A DNA stretch of 64,000 bases from Robiginitomaculum sp. (GTDB taxonomy: Bacteria > Pseudomonadota > Alphaproteobacteria > Caulobacterales > Maricaulaceae), in NCBI GenBank assembly GCA_021776615.1, contig JAJFFO010000007.1, forward strand, positions 62,001-126,000, read 5' to 3'. Position 1 is the stretch's first letter. Every line of letters starts with the position of its first letter. Below, piece after piece: positions 35,701-45,604 of the stretch. The translations under genes and the position numbers were made by a program. The notes under the pieces were generated by a model that saw only the letters and a program-made list of their open reading frames with translations, did not search any database and was not told the origin of the DNA.

Positions 35701-38548
35701 ATTGCGCCCCATCTGCTTCAAGCATTACCGGGTCACCAAAACCAAGGTCTTTTAGGCGCTCGGCTTGGGTCTGTGCATCGCCGACAATAACGTAATGCAT
35801 AGCATTGGGTCGTAAATATTTGGCTGACAATTGGCGAACGTCTTCCAACGTCATGGCCTCGATCTGCGCTGCATTTTGGGTACGGTAATCATCGGCAAAA
35901 CCATATGAGCTGATTTCGTCCAACATGCGCAATTTCGCGCCCAGAGTTTCGGATTTCAGTGCCTGCCCCTTAATGATGGCGCTTTTTGTGGTCGCCAGAT
36001 CTTCGCTAGAGAAATCATTGCCATAATCCGTCAAAATATCGCGAATAAGCGCTGCTGATTCCAAGGTCACATTGCTGCGAACACTGGTCCGAACCGCGAA
36101 AGTGCCACGGTTCTTTTGCGCCGAAAAGCGTGAGCCAATACCATAGGTATAACCCTTATTGACCCGCAATTCGGTCATCAGCTTTGACGTATAAATATTG
36201 CCAAGCAGATAGTTCATCGCGTTGGTTTTTACATAGTCCGGGTCGGTAATTTTGAGCGCTGGATAGCCAAAAATAAAGTTTGATTGTTTGGCCCCCGGCA
36301 CATCATAAAAATAAACCGATGATGTTTCGGGTACAAGCGCCTGCGCAATGTCCAATTCGGGATTGGCCGTGCCGGACCATTTGCTGGCAATGCCTTGCAG
36401 GGCCGCCTCTACAGCGGCGGAAGACACATCGCCAACAACCCTGAATTTGGCATTTACCGGGGTGAAATTGGCAGCATAGAAAGCCTTTAGATCGTCAAGG
36501 GAAACCGTCTCCAATTTGGATTTCTCACCATAGCCGGTAACGCTGTAAATATTATCCTCAGGGTAGAGAATTGCTTGATATTCGCGCGCGGCGATAGCGT
36601 TGGGGTTGGCTGAGTTTTGGTCAATAGCATTGGCCGCTTCCAGCATTAGCGTGTCAAATTCCGCCTCATCCCAGCGTGTCTCCAACAACATTTCTTCGGC
36701 CAGCGCCATGGTCTTTTCAAAATTGCGCGCCAAGGTACTGCCGGTCACATAGGTGCCGCCGGTATTGCTGGCAATGTCTATGGACGACCCGATGGATTTG
36801 ATCGCGTCTTCCAGTTGCGCCGTGGTTTTGTTGGCCGTGCCCTTGGTCATCAAGGCAGCGGTCAATGTCGGCACTGCTGGCTTATCGATAGCGGCGCGCG
36901 TATCGCCCGCATCCACTTTCAAGCTAAAATAGATAAGCGGCGTCTCGGTATTCTCAATGCCATAAAGCGCAATGCCGTTTTGTGTATCGCCGCGCCAGAC
37001 TTTGGGTGATGGCATGGTAATCGGCGCACCAAATACGGGTTCAATGGTGCGGTCGAATGCCGAAGCCGTTGGCGTAAAGGTGCGCGCTGTTGGATCAAAC
37101 TCGGCGGTTGTTTCGGCGCCCTGAACGATCTTTTCCTCAGCGATCGGGGCGGTAATAGCGCCTGCCAATGCCAAAGCGTCCTCGCCTTTGGGCACAAAGC
37201 TGGTGGCAACGTAGTTTTTGTCCTTAATGTATTTATTATATACGCGCGCCACATCAGCGGTGGTGACCGCCTGTATGTTGCGAATATCCTGATGGATAAA
37301 GCCCGGATCATCGGTGTAGGTGTTATACTCGCCCAATTGAATGGCTTTGCCCAAAACGCTTTGGATATTGCCATAAAATTCGACTTCCAGCCCGGCTTTA
37401 ATGCGGTTGAGATCTTCCTCGGCAATTCCATTTTCCTCAAACCGTTTCAGGCCCTTATCGATAGAGGTTTTGACGGCGCTCAAATCCTGCCCGGCATTGG
37501 CCCGCACAATGATGTAATATTCCCCGGCCAGTTCCGCACTATTGTTGAAAGCGGTTACCGTCGTGGTCAGCTTGTCTTCGTCGATCAAGACCTCATTCAA
37601 CGGTGCTCGTTTACCATCGCTGAGATATGTCGCAAGAATATCAAGGGCATAACCATCCTTGTTGAATTGCTCAACACTTGGCCAGACAAGGGTTAGTTGC
37701 GGCACTTTGGCGAAATTATCTTCAACTTTCAGATTTACAATCTCTGGCAGATTGCCTGCACGCGCGGTTAGCGGTGCTACTTCATCACCCCGTGGGATTT
37801 CGGCAAAATACTTCTCAATCCAGACTTTGGCCTGCTCGATATCGAAATCGCCGGTTACCGTGACCGTCACATTGTTGGGCACATACCAGCGGCGATAAAA
37901 GTTTTGAACATCCTCAAGAGCGGCGGCGTCGAGGTCTTCGAGCGAGCCAATCACCTGCCAGCTATAAGGGTGGTTGCTTGGATAAATGGTTTTACCAATC
38001 AGGCCCCAATTATGGCCATAAGGCTGGTTGTCGACTCGCTGGCGTTTTTCGTTTTTGACAACCTGTTTTTCATTATCGAGCACTGGCGTGGTGACGGTGT
38101 TGATAAACCAGCCCAATTTATCAGCTTCCGCCCAGATGATTTTTTCCAATGCGTCGCTAGGCACTGCCTGAAAATATTTGGTGACATCATTGGTGGTGTA
38201 ACCATTTGTGCCCTCGCCGCCAATGCGGGTGTTCATTTCATCAAGGCCGCCATAGCCAAGGTTTTCTGAATCAAGAAACAATAGGTGCTCAAACAAATGG
38301 GCAAAACCGGTACGGCCCTCAATTTCGCGTGCCGAGCCAACATGAGCGGTCAGATCAATCGCCACAATCGGGTCGGAACGGTCCACATGAAGGATAACGT
38401 CTAGGCCATTCTCAAGCTCATATTTAATGAATTCAATCTGCTTGACCCCGGCTTCATCGCCGGTTTTAGCGGCGGTCTGCCCGCCCTTTTCTGTACATCC
38501 GACGAGGGTCGCAATTGCCCCTAAGGCAAGGAAGCTTGATCTAAACAT
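35699..38548 (-). CDS. M16-family zinc metallopeptidase, outer-membrane-type lipoprotein
   Basis: About 949 residues from the ATG at 38548, chosen because it begins a lipoprotein signal with lipobox LVGC (Cys at 18); the longer frame has none. The inverted zinc motif HLFEH is at about 84-88, with the distal Glu in the NEKQVVKNEKRQ region. The second half is a homologous M16 pair lacking the HxxEH motif, as usual for two-domain M16 peptidases (insulinase/PqqL-like). It likely degrades peptides in the periplasm or at a membrane. Confidence 0.92.
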   Translation of the reverse strand: MFRSSFLALGAIATLVGCTEKGGQTAAKTGDEAGVKQIEFIKYELENGLDVILHVDRSDPIVAIDLTAHVGSAREIEGRTGFAHLFEHLLFLDSENLGYGGLDEMNTRIGGEGTNGYTTNDVTKYFQAVPSDALEKIIWAEADKLGWFINTVTTPVLDNEKQVVKNEKRQRVDNQPYGHNWGLIGKTIYPSNHPYSWQVIGSLEDLDAAALEDVQNFYRRWYVPNNVTVTVTGDFDIEQAKVWIEKYFAEIPRGDEVAPLTARAGNLPEIVNLKVEDNFAKVPQLTLVWPSVEQFNKDGYALDILATYLSDGKRAPLNEVLIDEDKLTTTVTAFNNSAELAGEYYIIVRANAGQDLSAVKTSIDKGLKRFEENGIAEEDLNRIKAGLEVEFYGNIQSVLGKAIQLGEYNTYTDDPGFIHQDIRNIQAVTTADVARVYNKYIKDKNYVATSFVPKGEDALALAGAITAPIAEEKIVQGAETTAEFDPTARTFTPTASAFDRTIEPVFGAPITMPSPKVWRGDTQNGIALYGIENTETPLIYFSLKVDAGDTRAAIDKPAVPTLTAALMTKGTANKTTAQLEDAIKSIGSSIDIASNTGGTYVTGSTLARNFEKTMALAEEMLLETRWDEAEFDTLMLEAANAIDQNSANPNAIAAREYQAILYPEDNIYSVTGYGEKSKLETVSLDDLKAFYAANFTPVNAKFRVVGDVSSAAVEAALQGIASKWSGTANPELDIAQALVPETSSVYFYDVPGAKQSNFIFGYPALKITDPDYVKTNAMNYLLGNIYTSKLMTELRVNKGYTYGIGSRFSAQKNRGTFAVRTSVRSNVTLESAALIRDILTDYGNDFSSEDLATTKSAIIKGQALKSETLGAKLRMLDEISSYGFADDYRTQNAAQIEAMTLEDVRQLSAKYLRPNAMHYVIVGDAQTQAERLKDLGFGDPVMLEADGAQ

Positions 38549-38811
38549 GAGTAAAAACACCTTCTCAAAAATAACAATATGGTGGGTAAGAATCTGATGG
38601 CCCCATAATGCCCATAGCCATTTGTTTGTAAACGCACAGGGTTGCGCGAGCCCTTCACAGTGGCCTGCGAGACCATGGTATTGCGCCGACCGGGATATGG
38701 TCCAGTTAAATCTTCGTAGGCAAGCATAATCCACGCAGGCAGCGGCTGTGAAATTTGGCTGTCCACGCTAAGCTGTGCGCACTATACAGAATCACAGATG
38801 AGAAAATCACC

Positions 38812-40152
38812 ATGGTATGGAAAGCGCGCCGAAGCGAATGGCAACTCTCGAAGGGCGACGCGCGGACGGTTTATGATGTTGATTATGCCAGAATCGTGCA
38901 TTCCGGCTCGTTTCGACGGTTGCAAGGCAAGACCCAGATTTTAAACCTCGGAGATGGTGACTTTTACCGTAATCGCCTCACCCATTCCCTGGAGGTCGCG
39001 CAAATCGCCACCGGCCTGGTGCGTCAATTCCGCCAGGATTATCGCAACGAGCCAGTTTTTGAATATTTGCCTGAAGACAGCCTTATTCAGGTCCTTGGCT
39101 TCACCCATGATCTGGGGCACCCGCCCTTTGGTCATGGCGGCGAAGTGGCGCTGAACTATTGCATGCGCGATCATGGCGGCTTTGAGGGCAATGGTCAGAC
39201 TTTACGCATTTTGTCACGGCTGGAAAAAATGTCAGCCGGTGAGGGATCCGACCTGACCAGGAGGTCTTTACTGGGCGTGCTCAAATACCCCCTTGCATTT
39301 TCTGACGCCTTCAATCCCGCCCTTACCCCGGCATTGTCACCCTCAACAACAGCCATCCACATTATTGATCGGCAAAAATCAAAACCGCCAAAATGCTATC
39401 TGGATACCGAGAAAGACGTAGTGGCGTGGATATTGGAGCCATTGGCAGCCAAAGATCGGCAAAATTTTTGTGCCCAAAAACATAAAAAAGGTGCACACAG
39501 CCGCTCCACACACAAGGGCTTTGATTGCAGCATAATGGATGTGGCCGACGACATTTCCTATGGCGTTCACGATTTTGAAGATGCCATTGCCATGGGGCTG
39601 ATCGATGAAGGCCAATTCCGGCAGTTCGTCAGCGCCGAAAGCTGCGCGTCATTTCTTGATTATTTGGCGGAAAAATACGCCGACCAATATGGCAATAATG
39701 TCTATGACGGCTTTGTTAATTCACTTTTTGGCGATGGCAATAAACGCAAACACACGATTAACCGCATGGTTGCGCATTTCGTCACCAATGTTGAGATTGA
39801 GGAAGTCGAAGGATTTAACGAGCCCATGTTGCGTTTCCGTGCAAAGATGAATGCACGGCCTGCCGTCTTTCTCAAAGCATTGGTTGATTTCATTTTTGAT
39901 CACGTCATTAAAAGCCCAAATGTTCAGCATTTGGAATTTAAGGGGCAAACCATGGTGGTCGCCGTTTTTGAAACCTTCGCGTCTGAGCCGAAGGCATTTT
40001 TACCCCCGGACGCCTATGCCAATTATTGCGAAGCGGGCAAGGACAACCGGATCATATGCGATCATATTGCCGGCATGACTGACGCCTTTTTAATGAAGAC
40101 CTATGACCGGCTTTTTAGCCCCCATATGGGCTCAGTCTTCGACCGGCTTTAA
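38812..40152 (+). CDS. dgt: Deoxyguanosinetriphosphate triphosphohydrolase (HD domain)
   Basis: About 446 residues from the ATG at 38812 (weak ribosome site). HD-domain metal ligands are seen as His in RLTHSLEVAQIA, His-Asp in GFTHDLGHPPFGHGGE and a later Asp in DVADDISYGVHDFED. Hydrolyses dNTPs to nucleosides plus triphosphate; dGTPases of this subfamily (often annotated anti-phage) can limit phage replication by depleting dNTPs. There is an insertion of about 70 residues between the HD core and the DVADD helix. It ends four bases into the convergent OYE gene. Confidence 0.92.
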   Translation: MVWKARRSEWQLSKGDARTVYDVDYARIVHSGSFRRLQGKTQILNLGDGDFYRNRLTHSLEVAQIATGLVRQFRQDYRNEPVFEYLPEDSLIQVLGFTHDLGHPPFGHGGEVALNYCMRDHGGFEGNGQTLRILSRLEKMSAGEGSDLTRRSLLGVLKYPLAFSDAFNPALTPALSPSTTAIHIIDRQKSKPPKCYLDTEKDVVAWILEPLAAKDRQNFCAQKHKKGAHSRSTHKGFDCSIMDVADDISYGVHDFEDAIAMGLIDEGQFRQFVSAESCASFLDYLAEKYADQYGNNVYDGFVNSLFGDGNKRKHTINRMVAHFVTNVEIEEVEGFNEPMLRFRAKMNARPAVFLKALVDFIFDHVIKSPNVQHLEFKGQTMVVAVFETFASEPKAFLPPDAYANYCEAGKDNRIICDHIAGMTDAFLMKTYDRLFSPHMGSVFDRL

Positions 40153-41243
40153 TACAGCTTTTTCAGCGACGCGGCGTCATAGTTTTTTAACTCGCTTAAC
40201 CGGCCTTCTTTGACTTTTTGCGCCCATTGCGGGTCTTGCAGCAAAGCGCGACCAATGGCTACAAGGTCAAACTCACCTTTTTCCATACGTTCATAAAGAC
40301 CGTCCAAAGCGGCAATCTCGGACCCCTCACCAACAAAAGCGCCGAAGAAATCGCCAGACAAACCAACCGAACCGACGGTGATCGTTGGCAGGCCCGTCAG
40401 TTTTTTTGCCCAACCGGCAAGGTTCAACGCCGAGCCTTCAAATTCAGGTTCCCAAAAACGCCGCTGCGAGCAATGCAAAATATCTACGCCTGCATCAACA
40501 AACACCTTGAGAAACGCCTCTAATTCTTGCGGCGTGTTGGCCAATTTGGCAGCGTAATCCTGCTGCTTCCATTGCGAAAACCGCAAAATTATTGGCATCT
40601 CCTCGCCAATGGCCTTGCGGCATTCACTAATGATCTCGGCGGCGAATTGCGCCCGGTTGTTGAGATCGCCGCCATAGCGGTCCTCGCGGACATTCATCAC
40701 ATCCCAAAAAAATTCATCAATCAGATATCCATGCGCCCCATGAATTTCTATGGCGTCAAAACCCAATTTGGCGGCATGGCCAGCCGAGCGCGCAAACGAG
40801 GCAACCATGTCTTCAACATCCGCTTCGCTGGGCACCGAAGCCACCAATTTGCCTTTGTGGGTTACCCCTGACGGACTATCAGTGCCACCTTGCGGGTCAT
40901 GGCCGGTGCCAGGCTTGCGGGTCATGCCAGTGTGCCAAAGCTGCGGCGCAATTCTACCCTTTGCCTGATGAACCCTATCACACACCGCCGCCCAACCTTT
41001 AAGCGCGGCTTCGCCGTGAAATACCGGCACGTTGGCATCACTGGACGCACCGGGGCGATCAACCGTTGTACCCTCGGTAACAATCAACCCAATTTCGGCG
41101 GCAGCGCGGCGTTCATAATAGGCCGCAACTTCTTCGTTTGGCACCCCACCGGGCGAGAAGCTTCGAGTCATCGGCGCCATAACCACACGGTTTGGCATAT
41201 CCATACCACGACAGGAAAAAGGCTGAAAAAGAGGGTTGCTCAT
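40149..41243 (-). CDS. Old-yellow-enzyme-family NADH:flavin oxidoreductase
   Basis: 364 residues of the FMN TIM barrel: NRVVMAPMTRS at the start, QLWHTG, and GFDAIEIHGAHGYLIDEFFWDVMNVREDRYGG, partly quoted here, with the His-Asn type catalytic pair replaced by the His-His type (EIHGAHGYL), and the C-terminal GRALLQDPQW. Reduces activated C=C bonds of enones or nitro compounds. Start at ATG 41243. Convergent with dgt, overlapping by the four bases TTAA. Confidence 0.93.
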   Translation of the reverse strand: MSNPLFQPFSCRGMDMPNRVVMAPMTRSFSPGGVPNEEVAAYYERRAAAEIGLIVTEGTTVDRPGASSDANVPVFHGEAALKGWAAVCDRVHQAKGRIAPQLWHTGMTRKPGTGHDPQGGTDSPSGVTHKGKLVASVPSEADVEDMVASFARSAGHAAKLGFDAIEIHGAHGYLIDEFFWDVMNVREDRYGGDLNNRAQFAAEIISECRKAIGEEMPIILRFSQWKQQDYAAKLANTPQELEAFLKVFVDAGVDILHCSQRRFWEPEFEGSALNLAGWAKKLTGLPTITVGSVGLSGDFFGAFVGEGSEIAALDGLYERMEKGEFDLVAIGRALLQDPQWAQKVKEGRLSELKNYDAASLKKLY

Positions 41244-41553
41244 AAGGTTCCGATCTTAAAAAATAAAGGCAGTAAGGGCACCGCCAACACTAAAGCAGGG
41301 GTTAACATTTCACCCGGCGTTTATCCAGCCAAGGGCATTCATTATCCGCACCTCAAGTCTGGAACCTTTTAACACTCCCTCTTTTGCACCATATTTCCCA
41401 TTCTCATTGCTATCCAAGCCATCGCACTTTGCCGTAACAAGATACTGACGCATTTACCGACTTGAAGCCTGCGTTAAAAAGGGTTAACGCAGGCCACACG
41501 TATCGGCGCTGTCTATGGTGCGCGCGCGGCTAATTATTTCTGGGGTATGTCTG
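41244..41553. other. 310-base gap before pit
   Basis: No gene seen. Moderately AT-rich with pyrimidine runs at 41370-41430. It holds the hairpin listed at 41468 and presumably the divergent promoters of the OYE and PiT genes. Confidence 0.5.
41468..41493. promoter_or_regulatory. Perfect 10-bp inverted repeat upstream of pit
   Basis: CCTGCGTTAA and TTAACGCAGG flank a six-base loop AAAGGG. It lies 60 bases before the PiT start codon, without a following T-run, so an operator or a 5'-leader hairpin is more likely than a terminator. Which regulator is unknown. Confidence 0.55.
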
Positions 41554-43122
41554 ATGGAATTTCAGAACTTTATTGATATTGAAAAAGCAACGGCCTTCGG
41601 TAGAAGCGAGCTGTTTCGCATCGGCACTGCTTTGCTATTCATTGTCGGCATTATGCTGTTTGCCAGCCAAAGCATGGCGGCCGGCAGCAATGGCATTTTG
41701 CTGGTCGTCGCGGCAATGATTGGTGGCTATATGGCCATGAATATTGGCGCCAATGACGTGGCCAACAATGTTGGCCCGGCCGTCGGCTCCCACGCTATCA
41801 CGCTTACCGGCGCGATTATTATCGCCATCATCTTTGAAGCCAGCGGCGCCCTGATTGCCGGCGGCGAGGTTGTTGGTACGATTAAAAACAGCGTTATCGA
41901 CACCAAAATGATCGGCAATAGCACAACCTTTATCTGGTTGATGATGGCCGCTTTGCTGGCAGCGGCAATCTGGTTGAATATTGCCACGGCCGTTGGCGCA
42001 CCGGTATCAACAACCCATTCTATTGTCGGCGGTGTTCTGGGCGCTGGCATTGCCGCGGGCGGCTGGCAAATTGCCAATTGGGAAACCGTTAGCAGAATCG
42101 CCGCCAGTTGGGTGATCTCGCCGGTTATGGGCGGGGTAATCGCCGCCGCGTTTTTGTACTTTATCAAGCTGACCATCATCTATCAGACTGATAAAGTTAC
42201 CGCGGCAAGGCGCGTAGTGCCATTTCTGGTAGCGATTATGGCGTGGGCGTTTAGCACCTATTTGATCCTCAAGGGTCTGAAGAAAATATGGAAATTTGAT
42301 TTTCTAACGGCCTCCATGCTCGGCCTTCTCGCCGCGGTTGCGATCTTCTTGATCGTTTGGCCCCTCATTGGCCGGGCCGCCGCCAAGTTGGAAAACAATC
42401 GGGACAGTATCAATTCGCTGTTTGTCATTCCGCTTGTTTTCGCAGCGGCATTACTGAGCTTCGCGCACGGGGCGAATGATGTAGCCAACGCCGTTGGTCC
42501 TCTGGCCGCCATCCATGATGCAGTCGTTAATGGCGGCGTCTCCTCAAAAGTGGCGATACCGCTTTGGGTAATGCTGGTGGGTGCGACCGGCATTGCTTTG
42601 GGTCTGGCCCTTTACGGCCCCAAATTGATCCGCACGGTTGGCTCCGAGATTACCGAATTGGACCAAATGCGCGCCTATTCTATTGCCATGGCCGCGGCCA
42701 TTACGGTGATCATTGCCTCGCAATTCGGCCTGCCGGTCAGCTCCACACATATTGCCGTAGGCGGCGTATTTGGCATTGGGTTTTTGCGTGAATATCTGGA
42801 AGCCAACTGGGCCCGAACCCTGGATGAGATCAGAGAGCATCATGATGGTGACGATTCGGACGCCGTAGATGAGTTTCTGGACAGATATGAAGCGGCCAGC
42901 TTGTTTGAAAAAGATTTGATGCTCAAACGATTAAAAGAACAACGTGCCAGCGCCACTTTGTTTAAGAAAGAACGTAAAAAATTACTCAAATTCTACCGCA
43001 AGGAATTGGTTAAGCGTTCGATTTTGATCAAAATCGCGGCCGCATGGCTTATCACCGTGCCAGTCGCCGGGGTGATGGCAGCACTGATCTATTTCACCAT
43101 TCGCGGCATGTTGTTGGTGTAA
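41554..43122 (+). CDS. pit: PiT-family inorganic phosphate transporter
   Basis: About 522 residues. The duplicated PiT signature is visible in both halves: GANDVANNVGPAVGS near 68 and GANDVANAVGPLAA near 308, together with APVSTTHSIVGGVLGAG and LPVSSTHIAVGGVFGIG. A charged cytoplasmic loop (RYEAASLFEKDLMLKRLKEQ region, about 440-495) precedes a last membrane helix. Low-affinity, proton- or sodium-coupled phosphate uptake, or possibly sulfate in divergent members. Start ATG 41554 has GGGG nine bases upstream. Confidence 0.94.
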   Translation: MEFQNFIDIEKATAFGRSELFRIGTALLFIVGIMLFASQSMAAGSNGILLVVAAMIGGYMAMNIGANDVANNVGPAVGSHAITLTGAIIIAIIFEASGALIAGGEVVGTIKNSVIDTKMIGNSTTFIWLMMAALLAAAIWLNIATAVGAPVSTTHSIVGGVLGAGIAAGGWQIANWETVSRIAASWVISPVMGGVIAAAFLYFIKLTIIYQTDKVTAARRVVPFLVAIMAWAFSTYLILKGLKKIWKFDFLTASMLGLLAAVAIFLIVWPLIGRAAAKLENNRDSINSLFVIPLVFAAALLSFAHGANDVANAVGPLAAIHDAVVNGGVSSKVAIPLWVMLVGATGIALGLALYGPKLIRTVGSEITELDQMRAYSIAMAAAITVIIASQFGLPVSSTHIAVGGVFGIGFLREYLEANWARTLDEIREHHDGDDSDAVDEFLDRYEAASLFEKDLMLKRLKEQRASATLFKKERKKLLKFYRKELVKRSILIKIAAAWLITVPVAGVMAALIYFTIRGMLLV

Positions 43123-43184
43123 TCACCAGCCGTATGATCATTAAATAACTCGTAATTCGACCACTGCGAATAGAATTGGCTTAG

Positions 43185-44330
43185 CTAATCCGTGTAGATC
43201 AAGGCGTCTTCGATCATCGCCTCAATCTGGGCCTGCGAATAGCCGGCACCAGCCAATACTGCGCGGGTGTCAGCGCCCTTGTCAGGTAGGCTAAAAGCAT
43301 GTGTCGGCGCGCTGTTTTCAAAGCGTGGTGCCGCCTGTGGATGGGTGACACCGCCGGACTGTGTATAAATATCGCGCGCTTTGACATGCGGGTGCTCTTG
43401 CGCTTCTAGCAAATCCAGCACTGGGGTCACACACGCATCAGTGCCATCAAACCGGCTCGACCAGTGCTCTCGCGATTTAGCAGCAAAAACCCGTGCCAAT
43501 TTTTCATGTTGCGCTGGCCAAACCGATTTATCGTGTTGATCGCCATATTGTTCGGCAGGTATTTCGAGAATTTTGAGCATCAGGGTAAAGAATTGCGGCT
43601 CAATGCATCCCACCGCCATAAATTTCCCATCGGCGGTTTTATAGCAACGATAAAACGGAGCCCCGCCATCCAGCAGGTTGGACTCGCGCGCTGGCGTCCA
43701 CAAATTTAGCGCCATTAGCGAATAAATAATGCCCATCATTGACGAGGCACCGTCGATGATGGCGGCGTCAACCACATCGCCTTTGCCGGTTTTCTGCGCC
43801 TGCAATAAAGCAGCCACCACCCCAAATGCCAAAAATAACGCGCCGCCACCATAATCACCAACCAGATTGAGTGGCGGCGTGGGCACATCATCGCTTTTGC
43901 CAAAGGCATGCAACGCCCCGGTTATCGAAATATAATTGATGTCATGCCCGGCAGATTGCGCCCAGGGACCGTCCTGCCCCCAGCCGGTCATGCGCCCATA
44001 TACCAGTTTGGCATTACGCGCCTGACAATTCTTAGGGCCAACGCCAAGGCGTTCGGCGACGCCGGGGCGATTGCCCTCAATCAACGCATCAGCACCCTGT
44101 GCCAGTTCAAGTACGATGTCGGCGGCGCCGGGCTTGCGCAAATCCACGATGATGGATTTTTTGCCGCGCCCATTTACCGTGGACATTGTCGGCCCCGGGC
44201 GTTCAATTACGATTACATCCGCGCCCAAATCAGCAAAAAGCTGACCACAATAAGGGCCGGGGCCAATGCCCGCCAATTCAATAATACGAAAGCCATTAAG
44301 CGGGCCGGATTTTTTTTTGTTCGCGCTCAT
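43185..44330 (-). CDS. CaiB/BaiF CoA-transferase family, racemase-like
   Basis: 381 residues. The class III fold begins LNGFRIIELAGIGPGPYCGQ; the catalytic Asp lies in LVGDYGGGALFLAFG, preceded by GHDINYISITGALHAFG, the arrangement seen in alpha-methylacyl-CoA racemase (His and Asp pair). This points to epimerising 2-methyl-branched acyl-CoAs, which would suit a terpene or branched-chain catabolism. ATG at 44330 with AGGCAGG close upstream; the frame extends to 44408 without ribosome site. Single gene, divergent from the cpa cluster. Confidence 0.9.
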   Translation of the reverse strand: MSANKKKSGPLNGFRIIELAGIGPGPYCGQLFADLGADVIVIERPGPTMSTVNGRGKKSIIVDLRKPGAADIVLELAQGADALIEGNRPGVAERLGVGPKNCQARNAKLVYGRMTGWGQDGPWAQSAGHDINYISITGALHAFGKSDDVPTPPLNLVGDYGGGALFLAFGVVAALLQAQKTGKGDVVDAAIIDGASSMMGIIYSLMALNLWTPARESNLLDGGAPFYRCYKTADGKFMAVGCIEPQFFTLMLKILEIPAEQYGDQHDKSVWPAQHEKLARVFAAKSREHWSSRFDGTDACVTPVLDLLEAQEHPHVKARDIYTQSGGVTHPQAAPRFENSAPTHAFSLPDKGADTRAVLAGAGYSQAQIEAMIEDALIYTD

Positions 44331-44662
44331 GCTGCCTGCCCTTTTTGTGGCTGCCCTTGTGCAAGCCGACATAGCGTCGATCATTGGCATTTTTTCGCCA
44401 ATGTCCAACCTTCATGGCGGCCATGGCCTGCGCCTTTCCCTATTTCGTTAAAGAAAGCCGCGATGCAAACAACTATCCTTAAAAAACCCTTTCATTTAAA
44501 CAAATGATTTTCTTTATTGTTTATATAATATTACGCAAATCTATAATAAATATAATAAAAAAACTATGACTGCATGTTGATTAGAAATTCAGATGTACAA
44601 ATGTATAACCGTTTCATATTTTTACTTGTACGCATTATGCGACAGTAAATTAGGGGGTGAAT
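44331..44662. other. 330-base AT-rich gap before the cpa cluster
   Basis: 44470-44640 is notably AT-rich with A/T runs and contains no gene. In this position one would expect the pilin gene flp and its promoter; no small pilin-like ORF is present. Likely holds the promoters of the cpa operon and of the divergent racemase-like gene. Confidence 0.5.
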
Positions 44663-45604
44663 ATGCGTTTTATGACAATAATAAGTGTTGGTGCGTCAGC
44701 AGTGTTGGGAATATCAGCGGTATTTCTGGTGCGGGGCATGATCAATAAAGCCGCACCGCGCAGCCCGGTGCTTGTCGAAAAAGCAGCGGTGGAAACGGTG
44801 CCGGTGGTGATTGCTGACAAAGAGATAAGTTTTGGCGACTCGTTAAAACCGCAACATTTGAAACTGGCACAATGGCCCAAAAATAGCGCGCCGGAAGGCA
44901 GCTTCTCCACCCTTGATCTGTTCGAAGAACAAGACGGCACCTGGCGCTCAGCGTTGGTGCGCATGGCAAAAAACGAGCCGGTACTATCATTTAAAGTTTC
45001 TGGCGAGGGTCAGCGGCAATCCCTGTCCTCGCAAATTGGCGTTGACATGCGCGCTTTCTCCATTCGTATTGATCAAACCAGCGGCGTGGGCGGCTTCATC
45101 TTGCCCGGCGACAATGTGGATGTGGTGTTGGTGCGCGCCTTGGGCGGAGAAGCCAGCAAAGAGAAAAAGAAAGTTTCTGACCTGATCGTGCAAAATGTAC
45201 GGGTTTTGGGCGTCGATCAAAACGCTGACGCGACCTCGGAAAAAACCAAAATCGCCAAAACCGCCACTGTGGAAGTAAATGCGCAGGACGCCCAACGTCT
45301 GGCGCTGGCGGCCGGGCTTGGCGATCTGACCCTGATATTGCGCCGCGCAGGCTCTGTTGACATGCCATTGGTGCGCCAGATGACCGTAGCGGACCTCAAA
45401 GCAACGCCGCCGCCAGTAAAGCGCGCGCGCGTTCGGCAATTGCCAAAGCCCCGGTCACGAACATTGAAAATTGCGGTTATTCGCCCCGATGCTCGAGAAG
45501 TGGTGCGCGTACCCGCGATCGAGGACCAGCAGAAAGCCGACACCAAGGGCCAACACGTGTTTGCCAGCGTTGAAGAAAATTTAGAAGGGGGGATACAGCC
45601 ATGA
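44663..45604 (+). CDS. cpaB: Flp pilus assembly protein CpaB
   Basis: 313 residues: one N-terminal membrane anchor (about 4-22), an SAF-like domain (VVIADKEISFGDSLKPQHLK, WPKNSAPEGSF), and the RcpC/CpaB core with VDMRAFSIRI, GGFILPGDNVDVVL and an Arg-rich tail. Works in the periplasm with the CpaC secretin of the tight-adherence pilus. GGGGGTGA sits five bases before the ATG. First gene of a tightly packed operon. Confidence 0.94.
   Translation: MRFMTIISVGASAVLGISAVFLVRGMINKAAPRSPVLVEKAAVETVPVVIADKEISFGDSLKPQHLKLAQWPKNSAPEGSFSTLDLFEEQDGTWRSALVRMAKNEPVLSFKVSGEGQRQSLSSQIGVDMRAFSIRIDQTSGVGGFILPGDNVDVVLVRALGGEASKEKKKVSDLIVQNVRVLGVDQNADATSEKTKIAKTATVEVNAQDAQRLALAAGLGDLTLILRRAGSVDMPLVRQMTVADLKATPPPVKRARVRQLPKPRSRTLKIAVIRPDAREVVRVPAIEDQQKADTKGQHVFASVEENLEGGIQP

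Noticed and set aside
38549-38734. N-terminal extension of the M16 peptidase
   Set aside because: It would bury the lipoprotein signal with LVGC, which gives a clear start at 38548.
38812-40152. dGTPase as part of a defence island
   Set aside because: The neighbours (M16 peptidase, OYE, PiT) are ordinary metabolic genes, so an anti-phage role rests on family only.
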